DNA of 64,000 bases from Bacteroidota bacterium (GTDB lineage Bacteria > Bacteroidota > Bacteroidia > Cytophagales > Cyclobacteriaceae). The stretch lies in contig JAFDYT010000005.1 in NCBI GenBank assembly GCA_018266055.1, positions 434,001-498,000 of the forward strand, in the 5' to 3' direction. The notes beneath the pieces were generated by a model, which was not told where the DNA came from, ran no database searches, and saw only the letters and a list, made by a program, of their open reading frames with translations. Shown here one piece after another: positions 27,401-35,084 of the stretch. The stretch's first letter is position 1. Each line of letters starts with the position of its first letter. The translations under genes and the position numbers were made by a program.

Positions 27401-29522
27401 ATTTTACCCAGTATCCCCAGTCGCCGTTATCGATTACTCCGTTTGAATTGCGGTCAACAAAATCGGGTCCTGTAATACCTGTAAGCAACCAGGTATTGGC
27501 ATAAGGAGTGTTGCGGGCCACCGTTGTAAAAATCGTAGTGGGGTTGTTTATGTCTCCTATCCAGGTGGAGAAGTTGTAGTCGTAAACCGGCAAGGCATAG
27601 TGATAAGTAACGCCACTCGCGTTGGTTATGGAAAACCCACCAATTCCCTGCGCCGGCTTGGCAACAGCGTAATTAGTGGTAACCACATCGAAAAGTTTCC
27701 CTGGATATGCTTGCCAGGAAGAAGGAACGGTTATGTGTAGCCCCGCCCCATCAATCGCAGTAACAACCCCTGTAGAGGAGGGAAGAGTGGCAAAAACATT
27801 GTTGTTGTTGTAATCGGTGACAGAGTTATAAACCTTACCAGACAATCCGATTTGTTGACCCACCTGAAAAGTTGAAGTAACATAGGCAGGTTCGGGCACA
27901 ATGCCATCAGACAACAGCGTAGAAGTAAGTCCGTCAGAAACCTGATTTCCTCCTCCCGAACAATAAGTTCTGAATTGACTTCGCGAATACGGAGTTGGAC
28001 TTGACGATGAGAAATAGTCCATAAACCCATTAGAAAAACTACCGCTTGTTGATATGATGTCCGAATTTGACACCCATTCAACATGATTAGATTGACTTAG
28101 CTTTAACGTGTTTTTAACAGCGTCACTTACTCGTTGGGTACCAAATATATTGTCATTTAAATTAAAGATCGGAACATCTCTTTTTATATCGTGTTTGCCG
28201 GATGGATCGTATGGATCAATGAGGACTACCTGTTGATTTTGCCAGGTATCAGACAAGTTATAATTAAAAACTGGTGAGGCGTTGCCGGTATGATAAAGGT
28301 AGGTATTCGAAATACTGCCTTCATAGATATACTGAGGCTTATATCCCCCTTGCCAATGAAGAAGATTAAATCTTTTGTGGCCATCATCCATAGCTCTAGG
28401 CATGGAAACACTTCCTACTTCAAATCGCATAGGTCTAATTGACCCTCCTATACCTGGGCCTTTTACGGAGACGTTATCAATGGCTAAAAGAGCCGCACTA
28501 TTAGCGTCTAAAAATGTGGTTTGAGGTGAGATATAATAGTTTATATCGCTCGCAACACCTGAAGATCCTGAATTGTAAAATACTTCAGCAGAAGCTGGAG
28601 AACCACCTGTGGTAGAGACTTTAATTAAGTTTGACATAAATTGGCTGGTTGGAGCTTGGTCAAGATTTAAAATACCGTACATCTGTTCGGAGCGGGTGGC
28701 GTCCAACCATATCCAATAGTCTTTGTGAAGAAGTCCTTGTGTTTCCACCTTATTGTTATAGGACCAGTAACCTGCAGCCGGACTAATTCCAGGCGTACTT
28801 GAAGAAAGTGCAATTGACATCCCTGCTCCAACTGCCAAACCCTCTGCCGATTGAGAAGCAACTGAGGAAGCAGTTAAGGCGGTTCCTTCAATAGCGGCCT
28901 GTGTTCCCATTGTGGCAATGGTAAATGCCGCCATTGCAAATTGCACACCATCAAATTTGAAACCATCAGTTCCAAAGTTTACTCCTGCGACACCACCCGA
29001 AGAATGATTTTTGTCCCATTCATAATTTATAAGACCAGCAAGACTTAAGGCTCCATAGCTTCCCTGAAGGTTATTCCAGCCCACTTGCCCCAACCCCAAA
29101 CAAGCAGATGTCCAACCACGGACTCCAATGAGGTTGGTATTATTTACAGATTGGTAATCGCCATTGGCATCATCAGGGTATTGGTTTATTTCCCTAGTAA
29201 TTGCACCAACATTTAGTGTCCAGCCAAGACCCACCCAGGAAGCTTCCTGCTCCAGACCAATTCCCGCATTATACGTAAGGGGTACAGAAAAATTACCTTC
29301 AGGGCCTGGTACTTCAAGAATCGGTAAGCTGAATGAAAAATCTCCGGTCAACAGGTTGACCATATCTGTCGCGCCGGGCTGCTCGTAAGAGGTATATTCT
29401 GGCTGGTGGGGGCCAGTAGTTAGCGCATAGGTCAGCGTAGGATGTACAATAGATTCCAGCGTAATGAGTAATAGAAGAATCGCTATTGTTTTCTTTATCA
29501 TTCTCTTGGTGATAATCCTCAT
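24483..29522 (-). CDS. Large RHS-partner secreted protein
   Basis: A 1679-residue exported protein. The start at 29522 is supported by the ATGA overlap with the stop of the upstream gene; an alternative ATG lies seven codons on. After the signal peptide comes the hallmark N-terminus of Bacteroidota RHS-partner proteins: GATDMVNLLTGDFSFSLPIL, VPGPEGNFSVPLTYNAGIGL, then EASWVGLGWTLNVGAITRE. This resembles the SpvB/TcB shell start. The remaining ~1500 residues are beta-rich, with an EF-hand-like DRNSNGVIDNGDWG loop near residue 690. The C-terminus ends in YD-type repeats (DDRGVVIKTFIESIKYNGER). No RHS core or toxin tail is present, so it probably acts with the RHS protein encoded downstream. Two Ala/Ser-rich hydrophobic stretches lie near residues 200-240. 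Confidence 0.85.
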   Translation of the reverse strand: MRIITKRMIKKTIAILLLLITLESIVHPTLTYALTTGPHQPEYTSYEQPGATDMVNLLTGDFSFSLPILEVPGPEGNFSVPLTYNAGIGLEQEASWVGLGWTLNVGAITREINQYPDDANGDYQSVNNTNLIGVRGWTSACLGLGQVGWNNLQGSYGALSLAGLINYEWDKNHSSGGVAGVNFGTDGFKFDGVQFAMAAFTIATMGTQAAIEGTALTASSVASQSAEGLAVGAGMSIALSSSTPGISPAAGYWSYNNKVETQGLLHKDYWIWLDATRSEQMYGILNLDQAPTSQFMSNLIKVSTTGGSPASAEVFYNSGSSGVASDINYYISPQTTFLDANSAALLAIDNVSVKGPGIGGSIRPMRFEVGSVSMPRAMDDGHKRFNLLHWQGGYKPQYIYEGSISNTYLYHTGNASPVFNYNLSDTWQNQQVVLIDPYDPSGKHDIKRDVPIFNLNDNIFGTQRVSDAVKNTLKLSQSNHVEWVSNSDIISTSGSFSNGFMDYFSSSSPTPYSRSQFRTYCSGGGNQVSDGLTSTLLSDGIVPEPAYVTSTFQVGQQIGLSGKVYNSVTDYNNNNVFATLPSSTGVVTAIDGAGLHITVPSSWQAYPGKLFDVVTTNYAVAKPAQGIGGFSITNASGVTYHYALPVYDYNFSTWIGDINNPTTIFTTVARNTPYANTWLLTGITGPDFVDRNSNGVIDNGDWGYWVKFNYGKYSDSYQWRLPYAANSNTVDPTNSSLTYSKGTKQLYYLNSIETRSHVALFIKDTRNDNFDATLATAGTLKLSEIALLKRNDYQSLFTAYGQANDSGTITSMWTTNNSVLSNFVLQNAIKRIKFNFDYSLCQGTPNSVDANHGKLTLKSLSVLGRNGVQVVPDYKFDYLTKNPTYGANNWDAWGLYSSQGTSAFNTHFASIDEGDGSAWSLSKITTPQGSTIEVNYERDKYASVSGTPLNRVFNWTNSVTALPSASINSVTINALNGLQVGDQVKIDGTMNFTCPNNNQPVNYSLPPAVYTVASIVTNNGASVVTLTNGFGQYNSCYTNVTTTISYSGTIQKYQPYQLGGGCRVGSIILRDNSQVYKTRYLYQNSDGTCSGVIAQQPLYAKTSSFDFYTIPGYPQTPVMYSTVSVLNGTLVSDTDFHTKQTYSFEVPSTSLVTLNNDYIVFRGKPQGTVDANEYDIKREISDRTSRIGSLKSVSIFDGSNNLKESTNFTYTDQISNPNGISSQGFFSQGTLMHDAVIKIPDSIYPFYEYKATRSTLIKYPYTLQKITTLKDGFTTENNNISWDFITGQVIEKNSTNSAGLKTKTITQLAYSLTANSSPVYAQMGPKALGSSNKNMLLQVAAEYVYKLDALGNITGLINGQATIWNNTWLYRDFDGSGAYVQQSATDFYRKNKTYAYKGTLSDLQVDGSLKFNTATNVFDFTGQTANANWQQTGVTTRYDHFSLPLEAQNPINGIYSSTKRDFNNMLVLAAAQNANYFEFAFSGAEDGDNSSVFFGGEVARGTGQVVTGAAGTVCHTGQNAVSVAQGNKSFVYKPVSLSNLHNYRAIVWANANTGGGIYYVANGTTQTPTPTRIDKVGNWYRIIVDNIPSSATEIGVQTSAASPISFDDFKFQPMDASVTANVYDTSTGYLTYVLGNDNLYTRFQYDDRGVVIKTFIESIKYNGERLVTEKKYDYKGFHN

Positions 29523-30109
29523 AATAGTGTTAGGTTTAGCTTGGGTGTTTTGTCGATGTCTTTTTTAGTAAATGGAATACTTACTTTACCGAACCCCAGG
29601 GAGTATCCGGTAACTTCCAGTGTGAAGTTATTTTCGTCAATGGCCTTGAAAACAAGCAGAAAATTGGAGGGCCCGATGCCGTACGAGCGCAGGTAGGCAT
29701 AGTCCAGTACGTCAGTTGTATCTTTAGCGGTAATCAGCTTGATGCCGTTGGCGAAATCAGCGTTCAGATACGATACCTGAGCGGCAAAGTCCATCTGGTT
29801 GGCAGCAAAATAAGTCTCCAGGTCTTTGTTGTCGTGCGTAATTTGCAAATCAAAATAGAGGTAATTGGAGAAGTGCCTGGTCAGGGAGTCATATTCTTTT
29901 TGAGTTCCTTTTTGCATTTGCTGCTGCACAATGAAATCCGTAGGACGGTATTTTAGTCGCACCTTAAAACCGTTATTTTCTTCGGCTTTGCAGACACCGT
30001 TGTCTTCATTTTCCAAATACTTCACCAGGTGGGGCATATCCATGCATTGCCTGGAGCTGCAGCCCAACAGCATGAGAGAAATAATAAAGCAAAACTTTAA
30101 CGCGCTCAT
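29519..30109 (-). CDS. Lipoprotein of the RHS operon
   Basis: A 196-residue protein with a lipobox (LMLLGCSS, Cys at about residue 17), so it is lipid-anchored in the envelope. The mature domain is mixed alpha/beta (FSNYLYFDLQITHDNKDLET; YGIGPSNFLLVFKAID) with no recognised motif. It overlaps both neighbours by 4 bp (ATGA): the OmpH-like gene before it and the 1679-aa RHS-partner gene after it. Such tight coupling suggests it helps deliver or hold the RHS proteins at the outer membrane. Confidence 0.8.
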   Translation of the reverse strand: MSALKFCFIISLMLLGCSSRQCMDMPHLVKYLENEDNGVCKAEENNGFKVRLKYRPTDFIVQQQMQKGTQKEYDSLTRHFSNYLYFDLQITHDNKDLETYFAANQMDFAAQVSYLNADFANGIKLITAKDTTDVLDYAYLRSYGIGPSNFLLVFKAIDENNFTLEVTGYSLGFGKVSIPFTKKDIDKTPKLNLTLL

Positions 30110-30672
30110 TTTTTTGCCGGGTGAAATTCTCCGTTCAATTCTTTCAATACTGCTTCTGTAATATTCTTGCCCGGTTTGGCAAACACCACATTCCCCGTAT
30201 TATTTGCCCCAAGGATGTAATCATAGCCATGCTCTTCGCCATATTTTTTTAGAAAATCATTAATCTCCTTATATACCTGTGCCGTGATGGTTTGGTCTTC
30301 CTTGGAAGCATTTTCTGAAATGGCAGATTTGTAGTTTGCCAGCTGCTGCTGCTTGGTACCGATCAGTTCTTCCGTCAGTTTTTGCTCACGTGCCGAGAGC
30401 TTCTTCTTATCCTTTTGATAGGTGGTAATTTGCGCATTCAGTTCCGAGGTGAGGGTATCAATATTGGCTTTCCATACGGCTACTTTCTTATCATAGGCGG
30501 CTTTAGCCTGGATAGTGCCTTTGTATTGGCTCAACAGCTTCATTGAATCGACATACACAATAGTGTCTCTTTTGAGGAAAAGAAGGACGGTTAAAACCAC
30601 GGCTGCTGTAGAAAGAATTAAGGCCGAGTAAATTGGTATTTTGGGATAGGTTGATGATTGATTTTTGTTCAT
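30106..30672 (-). CDS. OmpH/Skp-family periplasmic chaperone, membrane-anchored
   Basis: A 188-residue protein with a single N-terminal membrane anchor (about residues 15-32) and the OmpH layout: YVDSMKLLSQYKG, a long coiled-coil hairpin (about 55-130), then YDYILGANNTGNVVFA. Skp/OmpH proteins hold unfolded outer-membrane or secreted proteins in the periplasm. The anchor is kept rather than cleaved. Placed four bases before the lipoprotein gene and ahead of the giant RHS genes, it looks like a dedicated chaperone for their export rather than the housekeeping copy normally found next to bamA. Confidence 0.88.
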   Translation of the reverse strand: MNKNQSSTYPKIPIYSALILSTAAVVLTVLLFLKRDTIVYVDSMKLLSQYKGTIQAKAAYDKKVAVWKANIDTLTSELNAQITTYQKDKKKLSAREQKLTEELIGTKQQQLANYKSAISENASKEDQTITAQVYKEINDFLKKYGEEHGYDYILGANNTGNVVFAKPGKNITEAVLKELNGEFHPAKK

Positions 30673-30703
30673 ACGGAAAAATGGAAAGTATATTCTTTAA
30701 AAA

Positions 30704-31741
30704 TTATTTCTTCTTTAAGCGTTCTATTTCAGCTTGCTGAGCCTCTAGCTCTTTCTTCATGTCAATTAAGTGCAGCGTCAACTCCTCAATCTTCTTCAAC
30801 AGCAGCAAATTCATCTCGCCGAGTTGAATGCCGTTTTTCTCCATCTCTTTGGCCGAAGGAATTTCGGGCAGGTGTTTGTTTTGATCGATGTATGATTTGA
30901 TGGAGTCGAGCGAGGTGAGGGCATAGTCTTTTTCGAAGACGTAGTCAGGCCCGGGAACGGTAACTGAGACTTTTACTTCTTGTGCGTGGACCTGGCCGGC
31001 TACGGCTAGCAAAGCGTCGGGGCTTGAGGTACCAATCCCCACGTAGCCATTGTTGAGAATAGATAGTCTTGTCACTGAATTGGTCTGAAGGTTTAGCGGG
31101 TCGTTACCACTCGCCGTTCCAATAGTAAACGCGTTCACATAATTGATATACCCCACCGATGTTCCCGTAGGTGAGGTTCCGGTTCTAAACCAACCGATAC
31201 CTCCATTTAATGTGAGGAGATTATCAGGAGAAGAAGTGCCGATGCCTACTTTACCCCCAGTTGCGTTTAAAATAACATTGTTGCCACCATAATTAATATA
31301 GAGAGGTACACCACCCTGCGATTGCACTTCGGCAGCTGTGGCGTTGGCACCAAGAGCTAATGTTTGTGATCCAGTGGTGATTTTTTGCTGAAAGGTGGTG
31401 CCAAGTGCTCCTGTTCCTTGTGTAAAAAGCCCGGAAGAGGTGAACGTGCCTGCGATTTGCATTGTGCCTAGGGTATTTAGAGCGGCTACGGGAGTAGCCC
31501 CTGAGCCTCCCCAGGTCCAACCCCGTCCATTTCCCCCACCCATATTGCTTTTAATACTATAGTCTGTCACCGGACCATAGAGATACTCAGTACCATACCC
31601 CATGTGTATCTTATAGGCATCCAATGACCAGAGGCGAAGGCCATTCCCATTGCCAGCGGTAACATCATAATAGACATTTTGTTGGGCCAAAGTGAAATTG
31701 GTCATTAGAATCAGGGCGAGAAATGTAAATCGGGTTTTCAT
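30704..31741 (-). CDS. Tail-fibre-like secreted protein with C-terminal coiled coil
   Basis: A 345-residue exported protein (signal peptide ending TLAQQN). It contains Gly-rich fibre-like sequence and two VGIGTSSPD repeats typical of Bacteroidota tail-fibre/hyaluronidase-like proteins. A conserved C-terminal block (DYVFEKDYALTSLDSIKSYI, then HLPEIPSAKEMEKNGIQLGE) leads into a terminal coiled coil (EELTLHLIDMKKELEAQQAE). Related C-termini resemble trimerising intramolecular-chaperone tails, though the catalytic Ser-Lys pair of the true peptidase is not evident. It is the first gene of the RHS operon, 31 bp before the OmpH-like gene, and may form a surface fibre for it. Confidence 0.85.
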   Translation of the reverse strand: MKTRFTFLALILMTNFTLAQQNVYYDVTAGNGNGLRLWSLDAYKIHMGYGTEYLYGPVTDYSIKSNMGGGNGRGWTWGGSGATPVAALNTLGTMQIAGTFTSSGLFTQGTGALGTTFQQKITTGSQTLALGANATAAEVQSQGGVPLYINYGGNNVILNATGGKVGIGTSSPDNLLTLNGGIGWFRTGTSPTGTSVGYINYVNAFTIGTASGNDPLNLQTNSVTRLSILNNGYVGIGTSSPDALLAVAGQVHAQEVKVSVTVPGPDYVFEKDYALTSLDSIKSYIDQNKHLPEIPSAKEMEKNGIQLGEMNLLLLKKIEELTLHLIDMKKELEAQQAEIERLKKK

Positions 31742-32154
31742 GGTATTAAATAATAGAGTTTTGATTTTCTTATTGGTCAGGGATAGATATTCCTATTTGA
31801 TCGGTTTATAAAACTATTGGGATTAAGACCTTTCACCAAAATATTTTCGGGCTTTATTCTAGTTTTATAGGGATATCCCTACTCCAAAAATTTTTTTGTT
31901 TCAAAAAAATTACAGGTAGAGCATTTTTTTAACATAGATCAACTTTAGAATAATAATTTATTAATCTCCCGGTAAATTAGTCGGAGAATTAGGGCAAATA
32001 GGGGTTGTGTGAGTCTTTTTATAAAAGACATGTTGATCCTTACAAGAGGCGGGATTCCAAGTAAATGGCTTTACTAATATGAATGCCCTGTCTTAAAAGG
32101 GAAAAGTAACTGTAAAACTCAGTTAATTAAGGAGAATAATTCGAGTATGGTCAA
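31742..32154. other. Upstream region of the RHS operon with paired palindromes
   Basis: No gene is seen in these 413 bases. A perfect 14-bp palindrome TAGGGATATCCCTA lies at 31868-31881. A near copy, AGGGATA-GA-TATTCCT, lies at 31779-31794, 88 bp away centre to centre. A 7-bp AT-rich hairpin is at 32013-32029, and A/T tracts lie at 31893-31913. I found no clear TTTG/TAnnTTTG promoter for the minus-strand operon. The palindromes may be operator sites. Confidence 0.45.
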
Positions 32155-32844
32155 TTAATACCACTTTTTCTTAACAATTCGGTCGAAGATCTTAATGGCA
32201 ATATTATTCATGCCGAAATCCGACGGGTGAGCCGCAACCCCTCCGTCAGGAAATAACCCAGTGGCTTGGTTTTTTCCGTCAGCAGCAAGATCAGAAAGGC
32301 TAACAAATTCGTATCCATTATCAATTGCTACTTTCGTCTGAATGCTATCTTTTTTGGCATTTGGCCAAAAGTTGCCCGTAATAATAACATGGGTCTTGAC
32401 GGTACTGAAATCACCAATTAACTTCTTTAATGCTGCTGCATAATTGTTTTTTAATGCATAATCTTCTTTCACGTTTTCGCCGAGTCGGATAATCAAAAGG
32501 TCTGGCTTAAATTGAAGAAGCTCATTGGTAACATTGTCTTTTTTAAAATCGGTTGCAAAATCCCTTTCCCAGTCGGCAATGTTCCGTTCCCTATAGTCTA
32601 ATGTTATTGAGGGATATTGCTTGGTTAGTTTAGCCTTTAAGACATGTACAAAATCAGTTTCAGCAGAAGAGGCAGCCATTCCCCAATCGCCACTCCATCC
32701 TACTGCTGCTGAAGGTCCGTGATGTGTAATGCTGTTTCCTAGAATAAGAATACGTAATGTTTTGTTGGGAGGAGTAGCATTAGTCGATTGACATGCAGCA
32801 TAAAACAGTAACAATATTATCGCAAAGCTCAAGGAATTTTTCAT
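32155..32844 (-). CDS. SGNH/GDSL-type hydrolase lipoprotein
   Basis: A 229-residue protein. ATG 32844 is chosen because a lipoprotein signal (LLLFYAAC, Cys18) starts there and a good promoter lies just upstream; the frame upstream runs through the 21-bp repeat array and is not coding. The SGNH fold shows block I LILGNSITHHGPS (Ser38), a block with LLIIRLGENV, and a C-terminal AAHPSDFGMN with the catalytic His. Members are esterases, often deacetylating glycans or cell-wall polymers; the substrate here is unknown. The gene is flanked by non-coding DNA on both sides, so it is probably transcribed alone. Confidence 0.85.
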   Translation of the reverse strand: MKNSLSFAIILLLFYAACQSTNATPPNKTLRILILGNSITHHGPSAAVGWSGDWGMAASSAETDFVHVLKAKLTKQYPSITLDYRERNIADWERDFATDFKKDNVTNELLQFKPDLLIIRLGENVKEDYALKNNYAAALKKLIGDFSTVKTHVIITGNFWPNAKKDSIQTKVAIDNGYEFVSLSDLAADGKNQATGLFPDGGVAAHPSDFGMNNIAIKIFDRIVKKKWY

Positions 32845-32865
32845 CGTGTATATAAAGATTAATGT

Positions 32866-32896
32866 CAAATATACAGTAAAGGACGGTGACTCCAAA
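32866..32896 (-). promoter_or_regulatory. Bacteroidota primary-sigma promoter for the SGNH gene
   Basis: On the minus strand TTTG (plus 32893-32896), a 19-bp spacer and TATATTTG (plus 32866-32873) match the Bacteroidota consensus TTTG-N19-TAnnTTTG exactly. The start would fall about 15 nt before ATG 32844. Confidence 0.75.
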
Positions 32897-33001
32897 AATT
32901 CGGCAAAAGACCAACTCGTCAAGCTATACCCTCGCCTTTGGTTCAATTTTTTGAATAAGGCATCCCTTACCAGAAAATTATTCATTATAATACACCAACC
33001 C

Positions 33002-33253
33002 TTTAATGTTCGTGCCAAACTCCTTTGTTGAAACGCAAAGCCCCTTTGTAGGAACGACAAGTTGCTTTGTAGCAATCGCGCCAGGCTCTGTGGCAATGCA
33101 TACTTCTTTTGTAGAGATGTAATGTTGCGTTGTGGAATCAACTTTTTCTTTTGTGGGAATGTACAATCGCGTTGTGAGGACTGCAAGACGCCATGTTGAG
33201 ACGCATACTCGCTTTGGCGACTCAGGGAGTTGGTCTGTGGGTGTGAATAATCA
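33002..33253. repeat. Array of 12 degenerate 21-bp repeats
   Basis: Twelve units of exactly 21 bp follow one another without indels (unit starts 33002, 33023, 33044 ... 33233). The core is close to CTTTGTNGNAAYGN; the remaining positions vary freely. Examples are 33044 CTTTGTAGGAACGACAAGTT(G) and 33149 TTTTGTGGGAATGTACAATC(G). The outer units are weaker. On the minus strand one frame reads as heptapeptides such as GLCVSTK, QLVVPTK, PGAIATK and EVCIATE with no stop over most of the array, but there is no start or export signal. It lies between the SGNH and S1/P1 genes and has the same period as the array at 59822, with a different sequence. Confidence 0.8.
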
Positions 33254-33262
33254 TTACATCAT

Positions 33263-33288
33263 AAAAAAAGGGATCATCGATCCCTTTT
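33263..33288 (-). terminator. Terminator of the S1/P1 nuclease gene
   Basis: A perfect 10-bp stem (33266-33275 with 33279-33288) and 3-nt loop. On the minus strand it is followed by a run of T (plus A-run 33263-33269). It lies 27 bp after the stop of the nuclease gene. Confidence 0.85.
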
Positions 33289-33314
33289 GTAAACCTCTTA
33301 CGGATTCAGAAACT

Positions 33315-34079
33315 TTATCCTCCGTAGATCATATTTAATATGCCGGCTAAGCGAATGCCTGCCTGCTGTAAGCGTTGCTTCACGCTGCCTATGTTTTTGT
33401 AACTGTATTTATAGCCAAGGTTACCGTCGCCTACTGCATACACTTGTGTGCGCAGCGCCATCGATTCGCCGGCCCACTCACGCACTGTATTTTTCTGCCA
33501 TTGAGCTCGTGTGGTAGCGTCAGGCTCACCAAGAAATCCTGCCAGCTCCGTGTAACTTAATTTAGTGTCGTCAATCATGTCGCTATCCCACACATGGTGC
33601 AGATTAGTATCGTTGCGAAACCATTTTACTTTTACCTTGTTGCCGCCTTGATCGTCGCAGCAGCCTACATGCAGGGGCATGTGTATATCACCCACCAGAT
33701 GCACCAGCATCTTCAGGTATTCGGTTTCGGTTTTTTTATCAAGGGTGTGTTTCTTTAGTTCACCGATAATTTTTTCGAGGGTGGCAATCACATCTCCTTT
33801 AGGGTTCTTCGGCGACTGATCATAGGTCTTTCCTGTTTCGATAGTCACCCAATGCCAGTCGGCGGTGTAGTTATACACAGAGTCGGAGCGGATGTCGTCC
33901 ATCCAGGTGCTTACTTCGGCAAGCGACTGCTGACCGAGAATTTTAGCAAGGTTTTTCTTTGCTTTCGCAGAAAGGTGTTTCTCAGCCACAAGTCCTACGG
34001 CGCGATGACCGGTAGGGCCCCACGCAAAGCTTGTGGCAACGCAGAAGAGAAGGATTAAAAAGGAAGCGATCGTTTTCAT
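33315..34079 (-). CDS. S1/P1-family zinc nuclease, secreted
   Basis: A 254-residue protein. ATG 34079 is chosen because the signal peptide (MKTIASFLILLFCVATSFA) starts there and is cut just before Trp20, the N-terminal zinc ligand of this family (WGPTGHRAVG, His25). Other ligands are visible in STWMDDIRSD, LVHLVGDIHMPLHVG and HHVWDSDMID. These enzymes bind three zinc ions and cut single-stranded DNA and RNA, and some remove 3'-phosphates; in Bacteroidota they work outside the cytoplasm, probably in nucleic-acid scavenging. The length is normal. It has its own terminator and no operon partner. Confidence 0.93.
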   Translation of the reverse strand: MKTIASFLILLFCVATSFAWGPTGHRAVGLVAEKHLSAKAKKNLAKILGQQSLAEVSTWMDDIRSDSVYNYTADWHWVTIETGKTYDQSPKNPKGDVIATLEKIIGELKKHTLDKKTETEYLKMLVHLVGDIHMPLHVGCCDDQGGNKVKVKWFRNDTNLHHVWDSDMIDDTKLSYTELAGFLGEPDATTRAQWQKNTVREWAGESMALRTQVYAVGDGNLGYKYSYKNIGSVKQRLQQAGIRLAGILNMIYGG

Positions 34080-34295
34080 GACATAAAGTTTAATGCGAAT
34101 ATGCATACTTTCACCAAGAATAAAATCAGGATTTATACGAAAAACAAAATCAGCTCTAAATCGTTGCAAACAATTCGCGTAAAGCATCCCGTTGACCGGT
34201 TCACCCAGCGTAGTTTTAAGAAACTGTTATCAATTTTACCCGGGTGTTTTTAAATTCTTAATGAGTGATTTTAGTTTTATCTTTGATACGGTAGT

Positions 34296-35078
34296 ATGAA
34301 AACGATAAAACTCTCCGCACTGGTAGTGGCCAACCAGTTAGACCTGAAAGGGATCAAGGCCTTTATGGATCTCAAAACACTGGCCGACTCTTCGTCTGAA
34401 TTACTGTACAGTTTTGGCAACGACAAGTATCAGTACTTCTTCAACTATGGTGTCGTGGTTTTTGCCAATTGTTCTGAAGAAGAAATAAAAGTGGCCGTGC
34501 GCACCATAGCGCCGTACATGAAAATGCCCAACGAACAGGGCCTGCGCGATGACCACGAGATCACCGTGCAGGAGGGTGAGTTGGAATTTGAATTCGATCA
34601 GTTGATCGTCGATCGGCTTGATGCCAAGGTAATGCGCATCGCCATGTTCAACCTGGCGCAGTCCGTAGCGCTCGATTTTTATCACCAGATTTCTGAAACA
34701 CTACTGACAGAAATCCGCGGCTTCTCACGCGTCCTCGAAACGACGGGAAAGCTGAGTATCAACCGCAAGAACATGCTGAAGTTTATCGGTCGTGCGCTGA
34801 ATACACAAAACGACATTGCTGACAACATTTATATTTTCGATGCGCCTGAACTCGTGTGGGACGATGAGTATCTCGACAAGCTCCACAAAGGATTGATGAA
34901 GCATTTTGATTTGCGTGTGCGTTTCAGTGAGATCGAATACACACTGCGCATCATTGAAGATAACCTGAGTGTGTTCAGAGAAATTTCGAATCAGAGTGAG
35001 AACACCATGCTGGAGCGCATCATTGTAGTACTGATCATGGTAGAGGTATTGAATCTGATCATCTCAAAATTATTCTGA
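34296..35078 (+). CDS. RMD1/YagE (DUF155) family protein
   Basis: A 260-residue protein of the RMD1/DUF155 family: SSSELLYSFGNDKYQYFFNY and GVVVFANCSEEEI near the start, a helical middle, and a C-terminal hydrophobic segment (about residues 240-259, IIVVLIMVEVLNLIISKLF) that anchors it. Yeast RMD1 is linked to microtubules and the mitochondrial members to translation; bacterial members have no settled role. It is the first gene of the operon, six bases ahead of the C39-like gene. Its presence in an amidoligase operon is unexplained. Confidence 0.85.
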   Translation: MKTIKLSALVVANQLDLKGIKAFMDLKTLADSSSELLYSFGNDKYQYFFNYGVVVFANCSEEEIKVAVRTIAPYMKMPNEQGLRDDHEITVQEGELEFEFDQLIVDRLDAKVMRIAMFNLAQSVALDFYHQISETLLTEIRGFSRVLETTGKLSINRKNMLKFIGRALNTQNDIADNIYIFDAPELVWDDEYLDKLHKGLMKHFDLRVRFSEIEYTLRIIEDNLSVFREISNQSENTMLERIIVVLIMVEVLNLIISKLF

Positions 35079-35084
35079 CCTGCG

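Noticed and set aside
32845-33186. N-terminal extension of the SGNH protein through the repeat array
   Set aside because: The frame is open by chance through the repeats; a lipoprotein signal and an exact promoter place the start at 32844.
33002-33253. 21-bp array as a CRISPR or iteron origin
   Set aside because: There are no unique spacers between constant repeats, no Cas or replication genes nearby, and the sequence varies across the whole unit.
34278-34285. TATCTTTG as a -7 box for the amidoligase operon
   Set aside because: No -33 box at the right distance, and the start would fall almost on the ATG.
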